From Chitinophaga eiseniae (GTDB lineage: Bacteria > Bacteroidota > Bacteroidia > Chitinophagales > Chitinophagaceae): 64,000 nucleotides of DNA. The stretch lies in assembly GCF_900167135.1 (NCBI RefSeq), contig NZ_FUWZ01000002.1, positions 1,266,651 through 1,330,650 on the forward strand, written 5' to 3'. The notes below the pieces were generated by a model that saw only the letters and a program-made list of their open reading frames with translations, was not told where the DNA came from and did no database searches. The translations under genes were made by a program, and so were the position numbers. This document shows, in pieces, positions 9,466-19,853 of this stretch. Numbering within the stretch: the stretch's first letter is position 1; the number at the start of each line of letters is the position of its first letter.

Positions 9466-9520
9466 TAATTTGTGTGTTTATATCCGCCACAGTTGCGGTC
9501 TATCGTTTTGTTCTTTAGTG

Positions 9521-10885
9521 TTAGTTGTTAGTCAGCAGTTCTTTCAGGCTGCCTTTGCTTTTGATAATGTCCAGTTCAGCCATTTTATATTGAAGCAGTG
9601 CTTCGTTGTAGCTGTTCTGCGCATCTGCGAGCGATGTTTCTGCGTTGAGCAGGTCTGTCAGGCTGGCGAGACCAAGTTTGTAGTTATTCTGGGTAGAATA
9701 GTACACTTCGTTGGCCAGGTCTACGTTCTCTTTCTGGGTGTGGATGGTAGACAAGTTGGTGCGTACCTGCAGTTTGGCGTTTTCGTAGTCTGCGTTCAGG
9801 TTGAGCGCTATCTCCTCTTTCTGTTTGGACAGCTGTCGCAGGGTAACGTTTGCCTGGCTGACTTTAGAGCGGCGGCCGAAACCGTCGAAGATGGGGATGT
9901 GCAGCGACAGACCTACGGCGGCGGCGCCATACCAGAAGGTGGAGTTGGCAGGATCGCTTTTAGAGAATGCCCATTGCTGGCTCATACCGTTGTAGGAATA
10001 ACGGCCGAAGAGCGACAGGGTAGGGTAGTACTCTGCGAGATAGGCTTTCTTCTGGAACTCCTGCAGCTGTTCCTGTTTTTTGATGAGTTTGAATTCTGTT
10101 CTGTCTTCCAGGTTCATATCGTCGTATTGCAATACGCCGGCGGCTTTTGTTTCGATCTCTTTGAGCGAGGCGCGCGGGATGGTAAAGCTGGACTGCATCG
10201 GCATACCCAACTGGCGTTTCAGGTTGTTGGCCTGGGTAGCTGCGTTGTTGAGCAACTGGGTGCGTTGGGTTTTGTAGTTGGTCAGGTTCACCTTGATACG
10301 GTCCAGGTCAATTTTTTTGGCGAGGCCGTTCTCATATTGTGACTGTGTGGCGTTCACCAGCTGGGTCAGCTTTTCAATGTTGCTGTTCACCGTCACGATT
10401 TTTTCCTGTAATACCAGTAGCTGGTAGTAAAGACCGGAAACGTTGTAGATCACGTCTTCCGTGGATTTCTGCGTTTGCAGGGTATAATATTCTTCGCCGG
10501 CTTTAGCAGCTTTCAGGCCGGTGAACACTGCCTGGTTAAAGATTTGCTGGTTCAGTTCCGCACCTACACTGGCGGTATACTGGGTACCGAAGGTGATGGT
10601 CACAGAGCTGTCCGGTTTACCGATCACGGTTCCCGGAAGGAGGGACTGCGCCAGTTTAAGGTTATCTGTGTAGTTAGCGTTACCATTGATTTGGGGAAGG
10701 GCTTGTGAGCGTACTTCCTGTGTTTTGAACTTACCCATTTCCTCTTCCATTTTTGTTCTGGAGAGTTGCTGGTTGTTATTCAGTGCAAACTTCAGCGCTT
10801 CCTGAAGTGTCAGTGGCGCCTGAGCGTAGGCATGCAATCCCCCTATCCCCAGTAAGAGGATAAGCGTTAACTTTAATCGCTTCAT
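9521..10885 (-). CDS. TolC-family outer membrane efflux channel
   Basis: This 454-aa protein has a signal peptide (ending HAYAQ) followed by two related helical repeats, as in outer-membrane efflux proteins. Seen features include LTLQEALKFALNNN at the start of repeat 1 and the NYKLGLASLTDLLNAETSLADAQNSY-type block near residues 390-420 in repeat 2. It completes the tripartite pump. It is separated by only 10 bases from the tetR-family gene upstream, so pump and regulators are one transcript. Confidence 0.93.
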   Translation of the reverse strand: MKRLKLTLILLLGIGGLHAYAQAPLTLQEALKFALNNNQQLSRTKMEEEMGKFKTQEVRSQALPQINGNANYTDNLKLAQSLLPGTVIGKPDSSVTITFGTQYTASVGAELNQQIFNQAVFTGLKAAKAGEEYYTLQTQKSTEDVIYNVSGLYYQLLVLQEKIVTVNSNIEKLTQLVNATQSQYENGLAKKIDLDRIKVNLTNYKTQRTQLLNNAATQANNLKRQLGMPMQSSFTIPRASLKEIETKAAGVLQYDDMNLEDRTEFKLIKKQEQLQEFQKKAYLAEYYPTLSLFGRYSYNGMSQQWAFSKSDPANSTFWYGAAAVGLSLHIPIFDGFGRRSKVSQANVTLRQLSKQKEEIALNLNADYENAKLQVRTNLSTIHTQKENVDLANEVYYSTQNNYKLGLASLTDLLNAETSLADAQNSYNEALLQYKMAELDIIKSKGSLKELLTNN

Positions 10886-10895
10886 ACGTTAATAG

Positions 10896-11510
10896 TTATT
10901 CTTCTTCTTTGATTTGCAGGTACTGGTTTACCAGCTTATGTCCTTTGATAGTGGCAATACCCAGTATAAAATGTGCGGTGACTTGTTCCATCACAGCTGG
11001 CATATCGAATGTGTCCGGTGGGTACTGAAGTTGATCGAAGGCCGCGTCCAGCTGCAGCTGCCGCATGCGTGCTATCACATTCAGATCGAGATTGTGCCGG
11101 TACAGACCTTCCGTCATTCCTCTTTTCAGGTTTTCCGTAATGCCGTACAGGATACAGTCCCGCTGGAAATTCTCAATATTTTTCCAGGTGTCCGGATGAT
11201 ATTTTTGCAGTTCAAACAACATGACCGGGTTAAGCGATCTGGCCATATTGATCGTGTATTTCATGTTGCGGACCAGTTCATCGATGGCATTTTCCGCGGT
11301 GGTGTGTGTTTCCTTAAAAAAGGCGCTGTGCCCGTCCAGCAGCTGTTGCATGCCTTCGTCGATCAGCGATTGTTTATCGGAAAAGTGTTCATACACCGTT
11401 TTTTTTGACATACCGCAATCGCGGGCGATGTCAAACATGGTTACTCCTTTCACTCCGTATACACGGAACAGCTTTAACGCTACTTCTTTGATTCTTTCCC
11501 TCGCAGCCAT
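10896..11510 (-). CDS. TetR-family regulator, proximal to the efflux genes
   Basis: This 204-aa protein has a TetR-type helix-turn-helix at about residues 20-50 (MFDIARDCGMSKKTVYEHFS). The remainder should be the ligand-binding and dimerisation part, with no recognisable effector signature. It lies 12 bases downstream of a second TetR-family gene and 10 bases upstream of the TolC-like gene. It is therefore probably a local controller of the pump, though it could respond to a different ligand from its neighbour. Confidence 0.9.
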   Translation of the reverse strand: MAARERIKEVALKLFRVYGVKGVTMFDIARDCGMSKKTVYEHFSDKQSLIDEGMQQLLDGHSAFFKETHTTAENAIDELVRNMKYTINMARSLNPVMLFELQKYHPDTWKNIENFQRDCILYGITENLKRGMTEGLYRHNLDLNVIARMRQLQLDAAFDQLQYPPDTFDMPAVMEQVTAHFILGIATIKGHKLVNQYLQIKEEE

Positions 11511-11522
11511 GATCTTTTCTCT

Positions 11523-12212
11523 TTATCCCTTCATCCCTTTAATGAAAAAGTCTACCAACAATTTCTGTTTCTCTATCACCAGTTCAAATGTTTCTTCATC
11601 CAGTTCCTCATCGTTGGAAAAGTGGTCCGGTACGGAAAACCGGAGGCCAACAAGTGATTGTACCAGCAAATCCGCCGTTTGTGCCGGGTTATCCACCTTA
11701 AATTCACCGGAAGCAACGCCCGCTTTGATCACTTCTGTTGTCAGCCCTATTTCGATCTGTTTGGCCCGTTTCACCCCTTCCTGGAAAACGGAAGGACCAT
11801 CTTTCTGTATTTTAAAGATCTCCAGCCGGCAGAATTTACTGATGAATCCTTTTTTAACATCGATGATGTTATGCAAAGCTGCTGCGGCAGAGGTAATGTT
11901 GGTGGTGACCTTCTCCATTTCTGCGAAATAGGCCTCCGCTATTTTCTCCAGCACTGCTAAGTGCATGGCTTTTTTATCCGGAAAATAATAATACAGGGAC
12001 GCCTTGGAACAATGAAGATCATCAGCGATCTCATTCATCGTGGTCTTACCTGCGCCATAATGAGTAAAACGCTTCAGAGCCGCCTCAAGGATCTTATCCC
12101 TCATTTCGTCTTTGTTCTCTGTATGCATTAACTTTTTGACTTTTTTAGTTTCAAGGTCAAAATTAGGAAGTTTTTTCAATATAGTAGTGGCTGTTGACGT
12201 TTTAACAGGCAT
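11523..12212 (-). CDS. TetR-family regulator, first gene of the efflux operon
   Basis: The open frame is 229 aa from an ATG at 12212, but the protein more likely starts at the ATG at 12128 (MHTENKDEMRDKIL, 201 aa), which puts the N-terminus right before the DNA-binding domain as is normal for TetR proteins. The helix-turn-helix reads TTMNEIADDLHCSKASLYYYF. A 27-bp perfect palindrome (12216-12242) lies just upstream. Since TetR proteins usually bind such sites near their own promoters, autoregulation of the whole operon is likely. This gene and the next TetR gene are not close copies of each other. Confidence 0.88.
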   Translation of the reverse strand: MPVKTSTATTILKKLPNFDLETKKVKKLMHTENKDEMRDKILEAALKRFTHYGAGKTTMNEIADDLHCSKASLYYYFPDKKAMHLAVLEKIAEAYFAEMEKVTTNITSAAAALHNIIDVKKGFISKFCRLEIFKIQKDGPSVFQEGVKRAKQIEIGLTTEVIKAGVASGEFKVDNPAQTADLLVQSLVGLRFSVPDHFSNDEELDEETFELVIEKQKLLVDFFIKGMKG

Positions 12213-12215
12213 TTA

Positions 12216-12242
12216 ACTTTTTGATGACAAAAGTCAAAAAGT
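12216..12242. promoter_or_regulatory. 27-bp palindrome, probable TetR operator
   Basis: Arms ACTTTTTGA (12216-12224) and TCAAAAAGT (12234-12242) are perfectly inverted around a 9-bp centre. Further AAAAAGTCAAA-like half sites occur at about 12131-12145 and 12350-12360. The position at the head of the tetR-tetR-efflux operon fits an autoregulatory operator. Confidence 0.6.
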
Positions 12243-12585
12243 CAACTTTGGCGGACAGGATTTTAACTGATGCACCTGATTCGGAGAGATGCGAGCGGAG
12301 AGAGGAGCTGTTTGCCAGCAGGCATCTGAAGGGATTTGAGGGCGTTTTAAAAAAGTCAAACTTATCATGTTTCAATGAATAGCCCCCGGCGATGACCGCC
12401 TGTTACCAGGCACTTATTCACAAGCTGTTTTTTTGCCCTTCGGGCGATGATCAGGTTTTGCCCCGACTATTACCGTACATGAAAACCCTGCGGTCTATTT
12501 AAGTTTTCCAGGCCAACACCTGTTATAATCAATCTTATTGCTGAAAAACAGGCTGAAACACACGGCAGTCCGGGGCTTTAGCCCC
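12243..12585. other. Gene-free stretch between efflux operon and aminotransferase
   Basis: No plausible coding frame is seen. It holds the upstream part of the efflux operon promoter region, a small GCCC-TTC-GGGC hairpin near 12438-12448 without a T-run, and a CGGGGC-TTTA-GCCCCG hairpin (12571-12586) beyond the aminotransferase terminator. Confidence 0.5.
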
Positions 12586-12623
12586 GAAAAAAAAGGGGGC
12601 CGGCCATTCCGGCCAGCCCCTTT
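12586..12623 (-). terminator. Terminator of the aminotransferase gene
   Basis: On the minus strand an imperfect GC-rich stem (GGGG and GGCC blocks, 12595-12620) is followed by a T8-9 run (A-run 12586-12594 on the plus strand). It lies about 60 bases beyond the stop codon. Confidence 0.65.
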
Positions 12624-12684
12624 AAGCTTATAAACAAAATAATTAAATGATAAAATAATCAAATAACCAAATAACCAAATGCTA

Positions 12685-13944
12685 CTATTTCAGTTTTTCC
12701 AGTGCTGCTTTCAGTTTTTCAAACATCTCAGGGATTTCCTGTTTCACGCAGGTACCTACGCTGAGGCGGTACCATGGTGAGTTTTTAGCGGCGCCGAAGG
12801 CGTAGAAAGGCACCAGTGCCAGTTTCGCTTCGTTGAGGATGTAAGAGGTAACAGCTGCCTGGTCTTGCAGCACGGTGCCGTCGGCTGCCGTTTTGCCAGC
12901 GAGGTCCAGTTTAACGGTGAGGTAGATGGCCGCCTGCGGGGCGATGGCTTCTACCGGGTGACCGGCTTTTTTCAGGGCGTCGAAGCCTTCGTAGATTTTC
13001 ACCAGTCGCTCTTCGATCTCTCCTTTGAAATGCTGGAGGTATTTATCCACATTCTCTTTCTGTACGAGGTAGCGGGCAGCTGCCTTTTGCTCTGCCATCG
13101 GGCTCCAGGCGCCAACGTGGGAGAGGATGGCTTTCATTTTGCCGATCACGTGGGCAGGACCAAGGGCCCAGCCAACTCTCACACCGGTAGCTGCAAAAGC
13201 CTTACTCATACCGTCGATGAAGATGGTGTATTCTTTCAGTTCAGGACGCAGCTGAACAGGGTTGTAGTGATGTGTTTCGCCGAAGGTAAGCACCCAGTAC
13301 ATCTGGTCAAACATGATATAGAGCGGCTTTTCGTTGGCACCCCTGCTTTTGTTTTCGGCGATTACCAGGTCGCAGATCTCTTCCAGCTGTTGCTTATGAA
13401 AGGCGGTACCGGTAGGGTTCTGCGGAGAGCACAGCGCCAGGAGGGTAGCCCCTTTCAGCAGCGGCTTCAGTTCAGCAGCAGTCGGCATAAAGTCGTTTTC
13501 CGCCTTGGTTTCCAGTACCACGTGTTCCGCTTCGAGGAAGTGGGTATAGTGGTTGTTGTTCCAGGAAGGAGTAGCATAGACTATTTTCTCGCCCCGGTCA
13601 ACGATCGTGCGGAAAGTAGCATAGATAATGGGGCGGCCGCCGCAGGAGATCACGATTTCTTTGGCCGGATCGTAAGTCAGTCCCTCACGCTCTGCTATAA
13701 AATCACCTACCGCTTTTCTCAGCTCAGCGATACCGTCAGCCGGCGGATAGTTGGTCAGGTGTTCCTTATAGGCAGTTATGATTTCCTGTTCAAATTCAAC
13801 CGGGATAGGGAACACCTTCGGGTCAAAATCGCCGATGGTGAAGTTGTAGATCTTCTCGCCCTTGGCCTGTTTCTCCTTGACTTCAGCTGCTAACTTGATG
13901 ATTTCTGATCCAATCAATGTTTCGGCTAAATGAGACAGTTTCAT
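12685..13944 (-). CDS. Pyridoxal-phosphate aminotransferase, class I/II (aspartate aminotransferase-like)
   Basis: This 419-aa cytoplasmic protein is a fold-type I aminotransferase. Visible motifs are NYPPADGIAELRKAV near the N-terminus, SPQNPTG (the cofactor and substrate site), FDQMYW, and the Schiff-base lysine K248 in DGMSKAFAATGVRVGW, followed by the R in GVRVGW that contacts the cofactor phosphate. Length and motif order fit aspartate-type enzymes, but the exact substrate is uncertain. It is transcribed alone, divergently from dnaN, and ends at its own terminator. Confidence 0.88.
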   Translation of the reverse strand: MKLSHLAETLIGSEIIKLAAEVKEKQAKGEKIYNFTIGDFDPKVFPIPVEFEQEIITAYKEHLTNYPPADGIAELRKAVGDFIAEREGLTYDPAKEIVISCGGRPIIYATFRTIVDRGEKIVYATPSWNNNHYTHFLEAEHVVLETKAENDFMPTAAELKPLLKGATLLALCSPQNPTGTAFHKQQLEEICDLVIAENKSRGANEKPLYIMFDQMYWVLTFGETHHYNPVQLRPELKEYTIFIDGMSKAFAATGVRVGWALGPAHVIGKMKAILSHVGAWSPMAEQKAAARYLVQKENVDKYLQHFKGEIEERLVKIYEGFDALKKAGHPVEAIAPQAAIYLTVKLDLAGKTAADGTVLQDQAAVTSYILNEAKLALVPFYAFGAAKNSPWYRLSVGTCVKQEIPEMFEKLKAALEKLK

Positions 13945-14331
13945 AACCTGCTATTTTTTGTTGGTTTTAGAATATTTTTTCAGCGCGGCAAAAGTAACCG
14001 ATTTGAAGACAATTTAAAAGAAAAGCAGTATTCTTTTTACAATCGTTAATAATAGTGCCAAATTATTATTTTCTGTCTAAGCAAACTGCCGTAATCCTGC
14101 TTTTTGTATAGTATTATGTTATTTTTAAATGTGATTTTCTTTCGCTTCAGCCTGTGTAAAACCGCTTATATTTAGTGTATAAGATGTGATCAATTTAAGG
14201 GGAATAACAAAACTTTCTATCTTTGTTTACAGTACATTTACACCTTTTATCAGGGATGTGCCATGTAAACGGACAGACAGGAGGGCATCACTCCCCGGCA
14301 ACTAAGAATGACAAGCAAACTAATATAGACC
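13945..14331. other. Divergent promoter region, aminotransferase / dnaN
   Basis: This AT-rich stretch holds no supported gene. It must contain promoters for both flanking genes. A TATCTTTG element (14218-14225) fits the Bacteroidota -7 consensus TAnnTTTG for dnaN. No cluster of DnaA boxes was seen, so this is not an obvious replication origin. Confidence 0.5.
14218..14225 (+). promoter_or_regulatory. Candidate -7 element for dnaN
   Basis: TATCTTTG matches TAnnTTTG. No convincing TTTG is seen 19-21 bases upstream, so support is partial. A transcript would start near 14232 and carry a leader of about 100 nt. Confidence 0.35.
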
Positions 14332-15450
14332 ATGAAATTTATTGTTTCTTCCTCTACTTTATTAAAACAATTACAACAGATCAGCGGTGTTATCAATTCC
14401 AATACAGTATTACCGATACTGGAGGATTTCCTGTTCCTGATTGATAAAAATGAGCTGACCGTAGTTGCAACTGATCTCGAAACCGTTATGCGGGTGAAGC
14501 TGGAGGTGGAAGCCAAAGAAAACGGACGGATCTGTATCCCGGCTAAAATTCTGATGGACTCCCTGAAAAATTTGCCCGACCAACCGCTGACTTTCCACAT
14601 TGACCTGAACTCCTACGCGGTAGAAATCACTTCGGACAATGGTAAGTACAAGGTGATGGGAGAAAATCCGGAAAACTTCCCCAAAGAACCCGCTGCTGAC
14701 GACACTACGTCCTTCACCATGAGCTCTACGGCGCTGGTGACAGCCATCAACAAAACGCTCTTTGCCGTTAGCAACGACGATCTCCGCCCGGCCATGACCG
14801 GCGTGTTCTTCGAACTCGGCACGGAAAGCCTCACCTTTGTGGCTACAGATGCCCACCGGCTGGTGAAGTATGTAAGAACAGACGCGAAATGTCCGCAGGC
14901 TGATACGTTCATCGTGCCTAAAAAACCGCTGAACCTGCTGAAATCCGCCCTGCCGGACAACGAGTCTGAAATCAAAGTGTCCTACAGCCAAAACCACTTT
15001 TTCGTGCAGCATGAAGGCGCCCAGATGATCTGCCGCCTCATCGATGCCCGTTTCCCTGACTATAAGGTGGTAATCCCTAAGGACAACCCTTACCGTCTCA
15101 CGGTGGTAAAAAGCGATTTCCAGAACGCCCTGAAACGTGTAGGCGTATTCGCCAACAAAAGCACCAACCAGGTAGCACTCAATATCACCGGCAGCGAACT
15201 GCAGCTCTCCGCACAGGACGTTGATTTCTCCTTTGAAGGCAACGAACGTATGAGCTGCCAGTATACCGGCGACGATATGCAGATCGCGTTTAACGCTAAA
15301 TTCCTCATCGAAATGCTGAACGCCGCCGAAGGGGATGAAGTCACCATCGAACTGGCCACCGCCACCAAAGCCGGTATCCTCAAACCTTCCGAAAAAGAGG
15401 AAAATGAAGACCTGCTCATGCTGGTGATGCCACTCATGCTGAACAACTAA
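14332..15450 (+). CDS. dnaN: DNA polymerase III sliding clamp (beta subunit)
   Basis: This 372-aa protein has the standard length and three-fold repeat of the ring-shaped processivity clamp. The N-terminus MKFIVSSSTLLKQLQQISGV, the block FVATDAHRLVKY in the second domain, and the hydrophobic C-terminus LMLVMPLMLNN, where polymerase and other partners dock, are family hallmarks. It is not next to dnaA or recF here, as is common in Bacteroidota. A terminator follows directly. Confidence 0.97.
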   Translation: MKFIVSSSTLLKQLQQISGVINSNTVLPILEDFLFLIDKNELTVVATDLETVMRVKLEVEAKENGRICIPAKILMDSLKNLPDQPLTFHIDLNSYAVEITSDNGKYKVMGENPENFPKEPAADDTTSFTMSSTALVTAINKTLFAVSNDDLRPAMTGVFFELGTESLTFVATDAHRLVKYVRTDAKCPQADTFIVPKKPLNLLKSALPDNESEIKVSYSQNHFFVQHEGAQMICRLIDARFPDYKVVIPKDNPYRLTVVKSDFQNALKRVGVFANKSTNQVALNITGSELQLSAQDVDFSFEGNERMSCQYTGDDMQIAFNAKFLIEMLNAAEGDEVTIELATATKAGILKPSEKEENEDLLMLVMPLMLNN

Positions 15451-15516
15451 TACCCGCTAAAGCGAACGGCTATATTAAATTACACGCCGATGCTTATAGC
15501 TAAAAGTTTATATATA

Positions 15517-15547
15517 AAGCAATCTCTACCAAAGAGGTTGCTTTTTT
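15517..15547 (+). terminator. Terminator after dnaN
   Basis: A stem of AGCAATCTCT with AGAGGTTGCT (one G-T wobble) and a short ACCA-A loop is followed by TTTTTT (15542-15547). The rest of the 15451-15771 gap holds only the next gene's promoter region. Confidence 0.8.
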
Positions 15548-15771
15548 CTTTGCCTGTGGCGGAAAAGAGCGCTTATTTATTCCCCAAAAAGTCGTAATTT
15601 TTGGCCGGAGTAACTGGAAAAAACAGCTTATAGGACAGTAGAAATCGTTTTCCGATTTAAATTGATTACTCCCCGATATCCACCCGTTTGACATTGTTGG
15701 CCTGGCCGGAAAACCTCGACATTTCAGAAAGCAGAGATCATACATTCCCGGATATATCTTATTGCCAGCCT

Positions 15772-16614
15772 ATGGTAACATTTTTTGAAAATATTCCGTC
15801 ATATTACCGCACCGCTATCCTGGTAGGCGGCCTGTTATTGCTGTGGATCATCGAAGGTTTCTTCCCCCGCTTCACCTTCCGTGGCAACAAATACCGGCAC
15901 GCCGGCACCAACCTGTTTTTCACCCTCACCACCGTGATCGTGAACACCGGTTTCGCCTTCCTGATCGTGAAAGCTTCGCAATGGACCAGCAATACCCGTT
16001 TCGGGCTCCTGTACTGGCTGCATGTCCCGCTTTGGCTACATACCCTGCTGGCCATCCTGATGCTGGACCTGATCGGCGCTTACCTCATCCACCTGGTGCA
16101 ACACAAAACCGCCTGGATGTGGCACTTCCATAAAATACACCACATCGATACGCAGATCGACGCCACCACCGCGCTACGCCACCATCCGGTGGAAAGCCTG
16201 TTCCGCGTAGGAGCGCTTCTGATCGCCATCCTTACCATGGGCGTTCCTTTCTGGATGGTGATGTTCTACCAGTCGCTCTCTGCGCTCATGTCGCAGTTTA
16301 ATCATGCCAACATCCGGTTGCCTAAATGGCTTGACAACAGCCTTAGCTGGATCATCGTTTCGCCCGACATGCACAAGGTGCACCACAGCCATTACCAGCC
16401 GGAAACGGATTCCAATTATGCCAACATTTTCTCTATCTGGGACCGGATTTTCGGCACATTTACCTTTATCCCTGATACCACCTCCATCCGGTACGGGCTG
16501 GACGAATACCAGGACAACCGCTACCAGGAAGTAGGCCCTTTATTGAAAGTACCATGGGAACAAACCGCTGCAGCAAAAAATGATAAGATCAGTGGAGTGG
16601 GCAGTAACCTGTAG
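15772..16614 (+). CDS. Sterol desaturase / fatty acid hydroxylase family membrane protein
   Basis: This 280-aa integral membrane protein is in the diiron hydroxylase superfamily. The histidine clusters expected to bind two irons are visible: HLVQH, HKIHH, and a later HKVHHSHY, plus LRHHP between them. Four or so hydrophobic segments surround them. The start at 15772 (MVTFFENIPSYYR) is preferred over an in-frame upstream ATG at 15688, because the 28 extra residues are hydrophilic and unlike the family. Family members hydroxylate or desaturate lipids; the substrate here is unknown. A short membrane protein gene follows 38 bases downstream. Confidence 0.88.
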   Translation: MVTFFENIPSYYRTAILVGGLLLLWIIEGFFPRFTFRGNKYRHAGTNLFFTLTTVIVNTGFAFLIVKASQWTSNTRFGLLYWLHVPLWLHTLLAILMLDLIGAYLIHLVQHKTAWMWHFHKIHHIDTQIDATTALRHHPVESLFRVGALLIAILTMGVPFWMVMFYQSLSALMSQFNHANIRLPKWLDNSLSWIIVSPDMHKVHHSHYQPETDSNYANIFSIWDRIFGTFTFIPDTTSIRYGLDEYQDNRYQEVGPLLKVPWEQTAAAKNDKISGVGSNL

Positions 16615-16652
16615 ACTGTATTGATTTACCTGTTTCTTTAAATCCGAAATAT

Positions 16653-16904
16653 ATGCAACACTCAACAACACTCACAAAAACGGCCTGCATCGCAGCATTG
16701 GTAATCGGCGTTCTCTCAGCAGCACTGGCTTTTGCCACCAAAACACCGGCCTATGCTGTTACCGCAGGCGCTGTCGCAGGCCTGATCGGCCTCGTATCCC
16801 TGTATATCGGCAGAAAAAACATTGATGATATGCAACTTGCAGCAGCCGGCATCTTCATGGCTGTAGTAGCCTGCCTGGTAGGACTGTGGCAGATGTATAA
16901 CTAA
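16653..16904 (+). CDS. Small three-helix membrane protein, unknown function
   Basis: This 83-aa protein has three hydrophobic helices with short turns: ACIAALVIGVLSAALAFA, YAVTAGAVAGLIGLVSLYI and LAAAGIFMAVVACLVGLW. Codon use and spacing fit a real gene, probably co-transcribed with the hydroxylase-family gene. I do not recognise the family. It converges with the following lipoprotein gene, with only 8 bases between the stop codons. Confidence 0.75.
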   Translation: MQHSTTLTKTACIAALVIGVLSAALAFATKTPAYAVTAGAVAGLIGLVSLYIGRKNIDDMQLAAAGIFMAVVACLVGLWQMYN

Positions 16905-16912
16905 GGAGATGA

Positions 16913-17398
16913 TTAGTGGCTCCGGCGATACCGGTCTGTATACCCTTCCGCTGCCTTCAATGGAAACAGTACCAGTGATGTGTCGGACAGCTCCCTGATA
17001 ATGGTGGTGTCCACGACAGCGGAGGTATCTTTTACACCCTCCGAATGGCTCCATAAAAACAGCGTGTCATTGTTCAACGTCCATTTTTCATATACCAGCG
17101 TATACATGTTAATAGACCGTGCCGTTCCGTTCTTCCGCAGCTGAAACCCCTGCATCTCCTTATCCAGTCCCGCTACGGGCTGTATCCATTTCCCTATGAG
17201 CTTAGCTGTGTCCACCCGCAGCGTATCAGTTACAGCAGCGATGCTGTCGGTAACGCCGGCATTGCTGCTGTCTGTAACCGCCAGCAGACTACTGTCATGC
17301 TGCGCCGCTTCCTCCTGCACAGGCGCCTTCTTCGGCTTACACGCTGCCAATAACAATAATACGCACAGCAATAATGACGATAACTGTTTCATTAACAT
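16913..17398 (-). CDS. Lipocalin-like lipoprotein
   Basis: This 161-aa protein has a lipoprotein signal with the lipobox LLAAC (C20), followed by a Ser/Asp/Thr-rich linker. The last 95 residues carry LIGKWIQPV and later beta-strand-like blocks such as NDTLFLWSHSEG, resembling small lipocalin-like domains common in Bacteroidota lipoproteins. Its role is unknown. ATG at 17398 or 17392 may start it. Confidence 0.7.
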   Translation of the reverse strand: MLMKQLSSLLLCVLLLLAACKPKKAPVQEEAAQHDSSLLAVTDSSNAGVTDSIAAVTDTLRVDTAKLIGKWIQPVAGLDKEMQGFQLRKNGTARSINMYTLVYEKWTLNNDTLFLWSHSEGVKDTSAVVDTTIIRELSDTSLVLFPLKAAEGYTDRYRRSH

Positions 17399-17546
17399 GA
17401 ACCTAAATTACGAATTACCAGTATATGCGCCGGATATTTTTTGCCGCATACAGCTGCAACAGCCCCTTCCCCAGGCAAACAGCATTCAACTGCCCATAAA
17501 ATTATCACGATGCAATTATTATTTTTTTCCTACTTTTACCCCTCAC

Positions 17547-17634
17547 TTTAGGGGTGTTTATCCCGTACACGGGATAAGCTGAGATGATACCCTCAGTACC
17601 TGAAGCAGCTCATACTGCCGTAGGGAAAAGTAAC
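17547..17634 (+). ncRNA. TPP riboswitch (THI element)
   Basis: The thi-box signature is complete: AGGGGTG near 17550, CTGAGA at 17579-17584, ATACCCT then ACCTGA at 17598-17603, and CATACTGCCGTAGGGAAAAGT near 17611-17631. A variable hairpin (TATCCCGTACACGGGATA) fills the P3 extension. It sits about 60 bases before thiS, so thiamine pyrophosphate should shut down the whole operon. No T-run terminator hairpin is seen between aptamer and thiS, which favours control of translation initiation. Confidence 0.95.
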
Positions 17635-17695
17635 TGAACTTTCTCATCTTCCACACATCCTTAAAGTTTATTGTTTCACTTAAATTCCAACACGC

Positions 17696-17899
17696 ATGGA
17701 AGTGCTTGTAAACAATAAACTTTATGCGGTGCAGCAAGGAACGACTATTGCTGCGCTCTTACAGTTTATTCAACTCTCCGCCCAAAAAGGGATTGCCGTC
17801 GCGGTCAACAACCAGGTCGTTCCCAGGAACAGCTGGAATGACCAATCCCTGCAACCCTCAGACAACATAACGATTATCCGCGCCACACAGGGAGGATAA
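17696..17899 (+). CDS. thiS: Sulfur carrier protein ThiS
   Basis: This 67-aa ubiquitin-like protein ends in Gly-Gly (ATQGG), the site of thiocarboxylate formation. It carries sulfur for thiazole synthesis by ThiG. The N-terminus MEVLVNNKLYAVQQGTTIAAL is typical of ThiS. It is the first gene after the TPP riboswitch. The activating enzyme ThiF is not encoded in this operon. Confidence 0.95.
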   Translation: MEVLVNNKLYAVQQGTTIAALLQFIQLSAQKGIAVAVNNQVVPRNSWNDQSLQPSDNITIIRATQGG

Positions 17900-17932
17900 T
17901 TCACCCGCATTGTCTATTCGTTTAGCCTTTAT

Positions 17933-17950
17933 CGTTATATAGCTATAACG
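17933..17950 (+). other. Small hairpin between thiS and thiC
   Basis: CGTTATA (17933-17939) and TATAACG (17944-17950) form a 7-bp stem with a 4-nt loop, 13 bases before the thiC start. There is no T-run, so it is not a terminator. It could process the transcript or tune thiC translation. Confidence 0.4.
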
Positions 17951-17963
17951 AAACGGTATTCTC

Positions 17964-19841
<1,878 letters not shown>

Positions 19842-19853
19842 AAACAACTGCCG

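Noticed and set aside
12421..12460. GCCC-TTC-GGGC hairpin with T-run as a terminator
   Set aside because: The T-run is on the wrong side of the hairpin for either strand's transcripts.
13945..14331. Replication origin next to dnaN
   Set aside because: dnaN often lies near oriC, but no dnaA gene, DnaA-box cluster or AT-rich repeat array is visible here.
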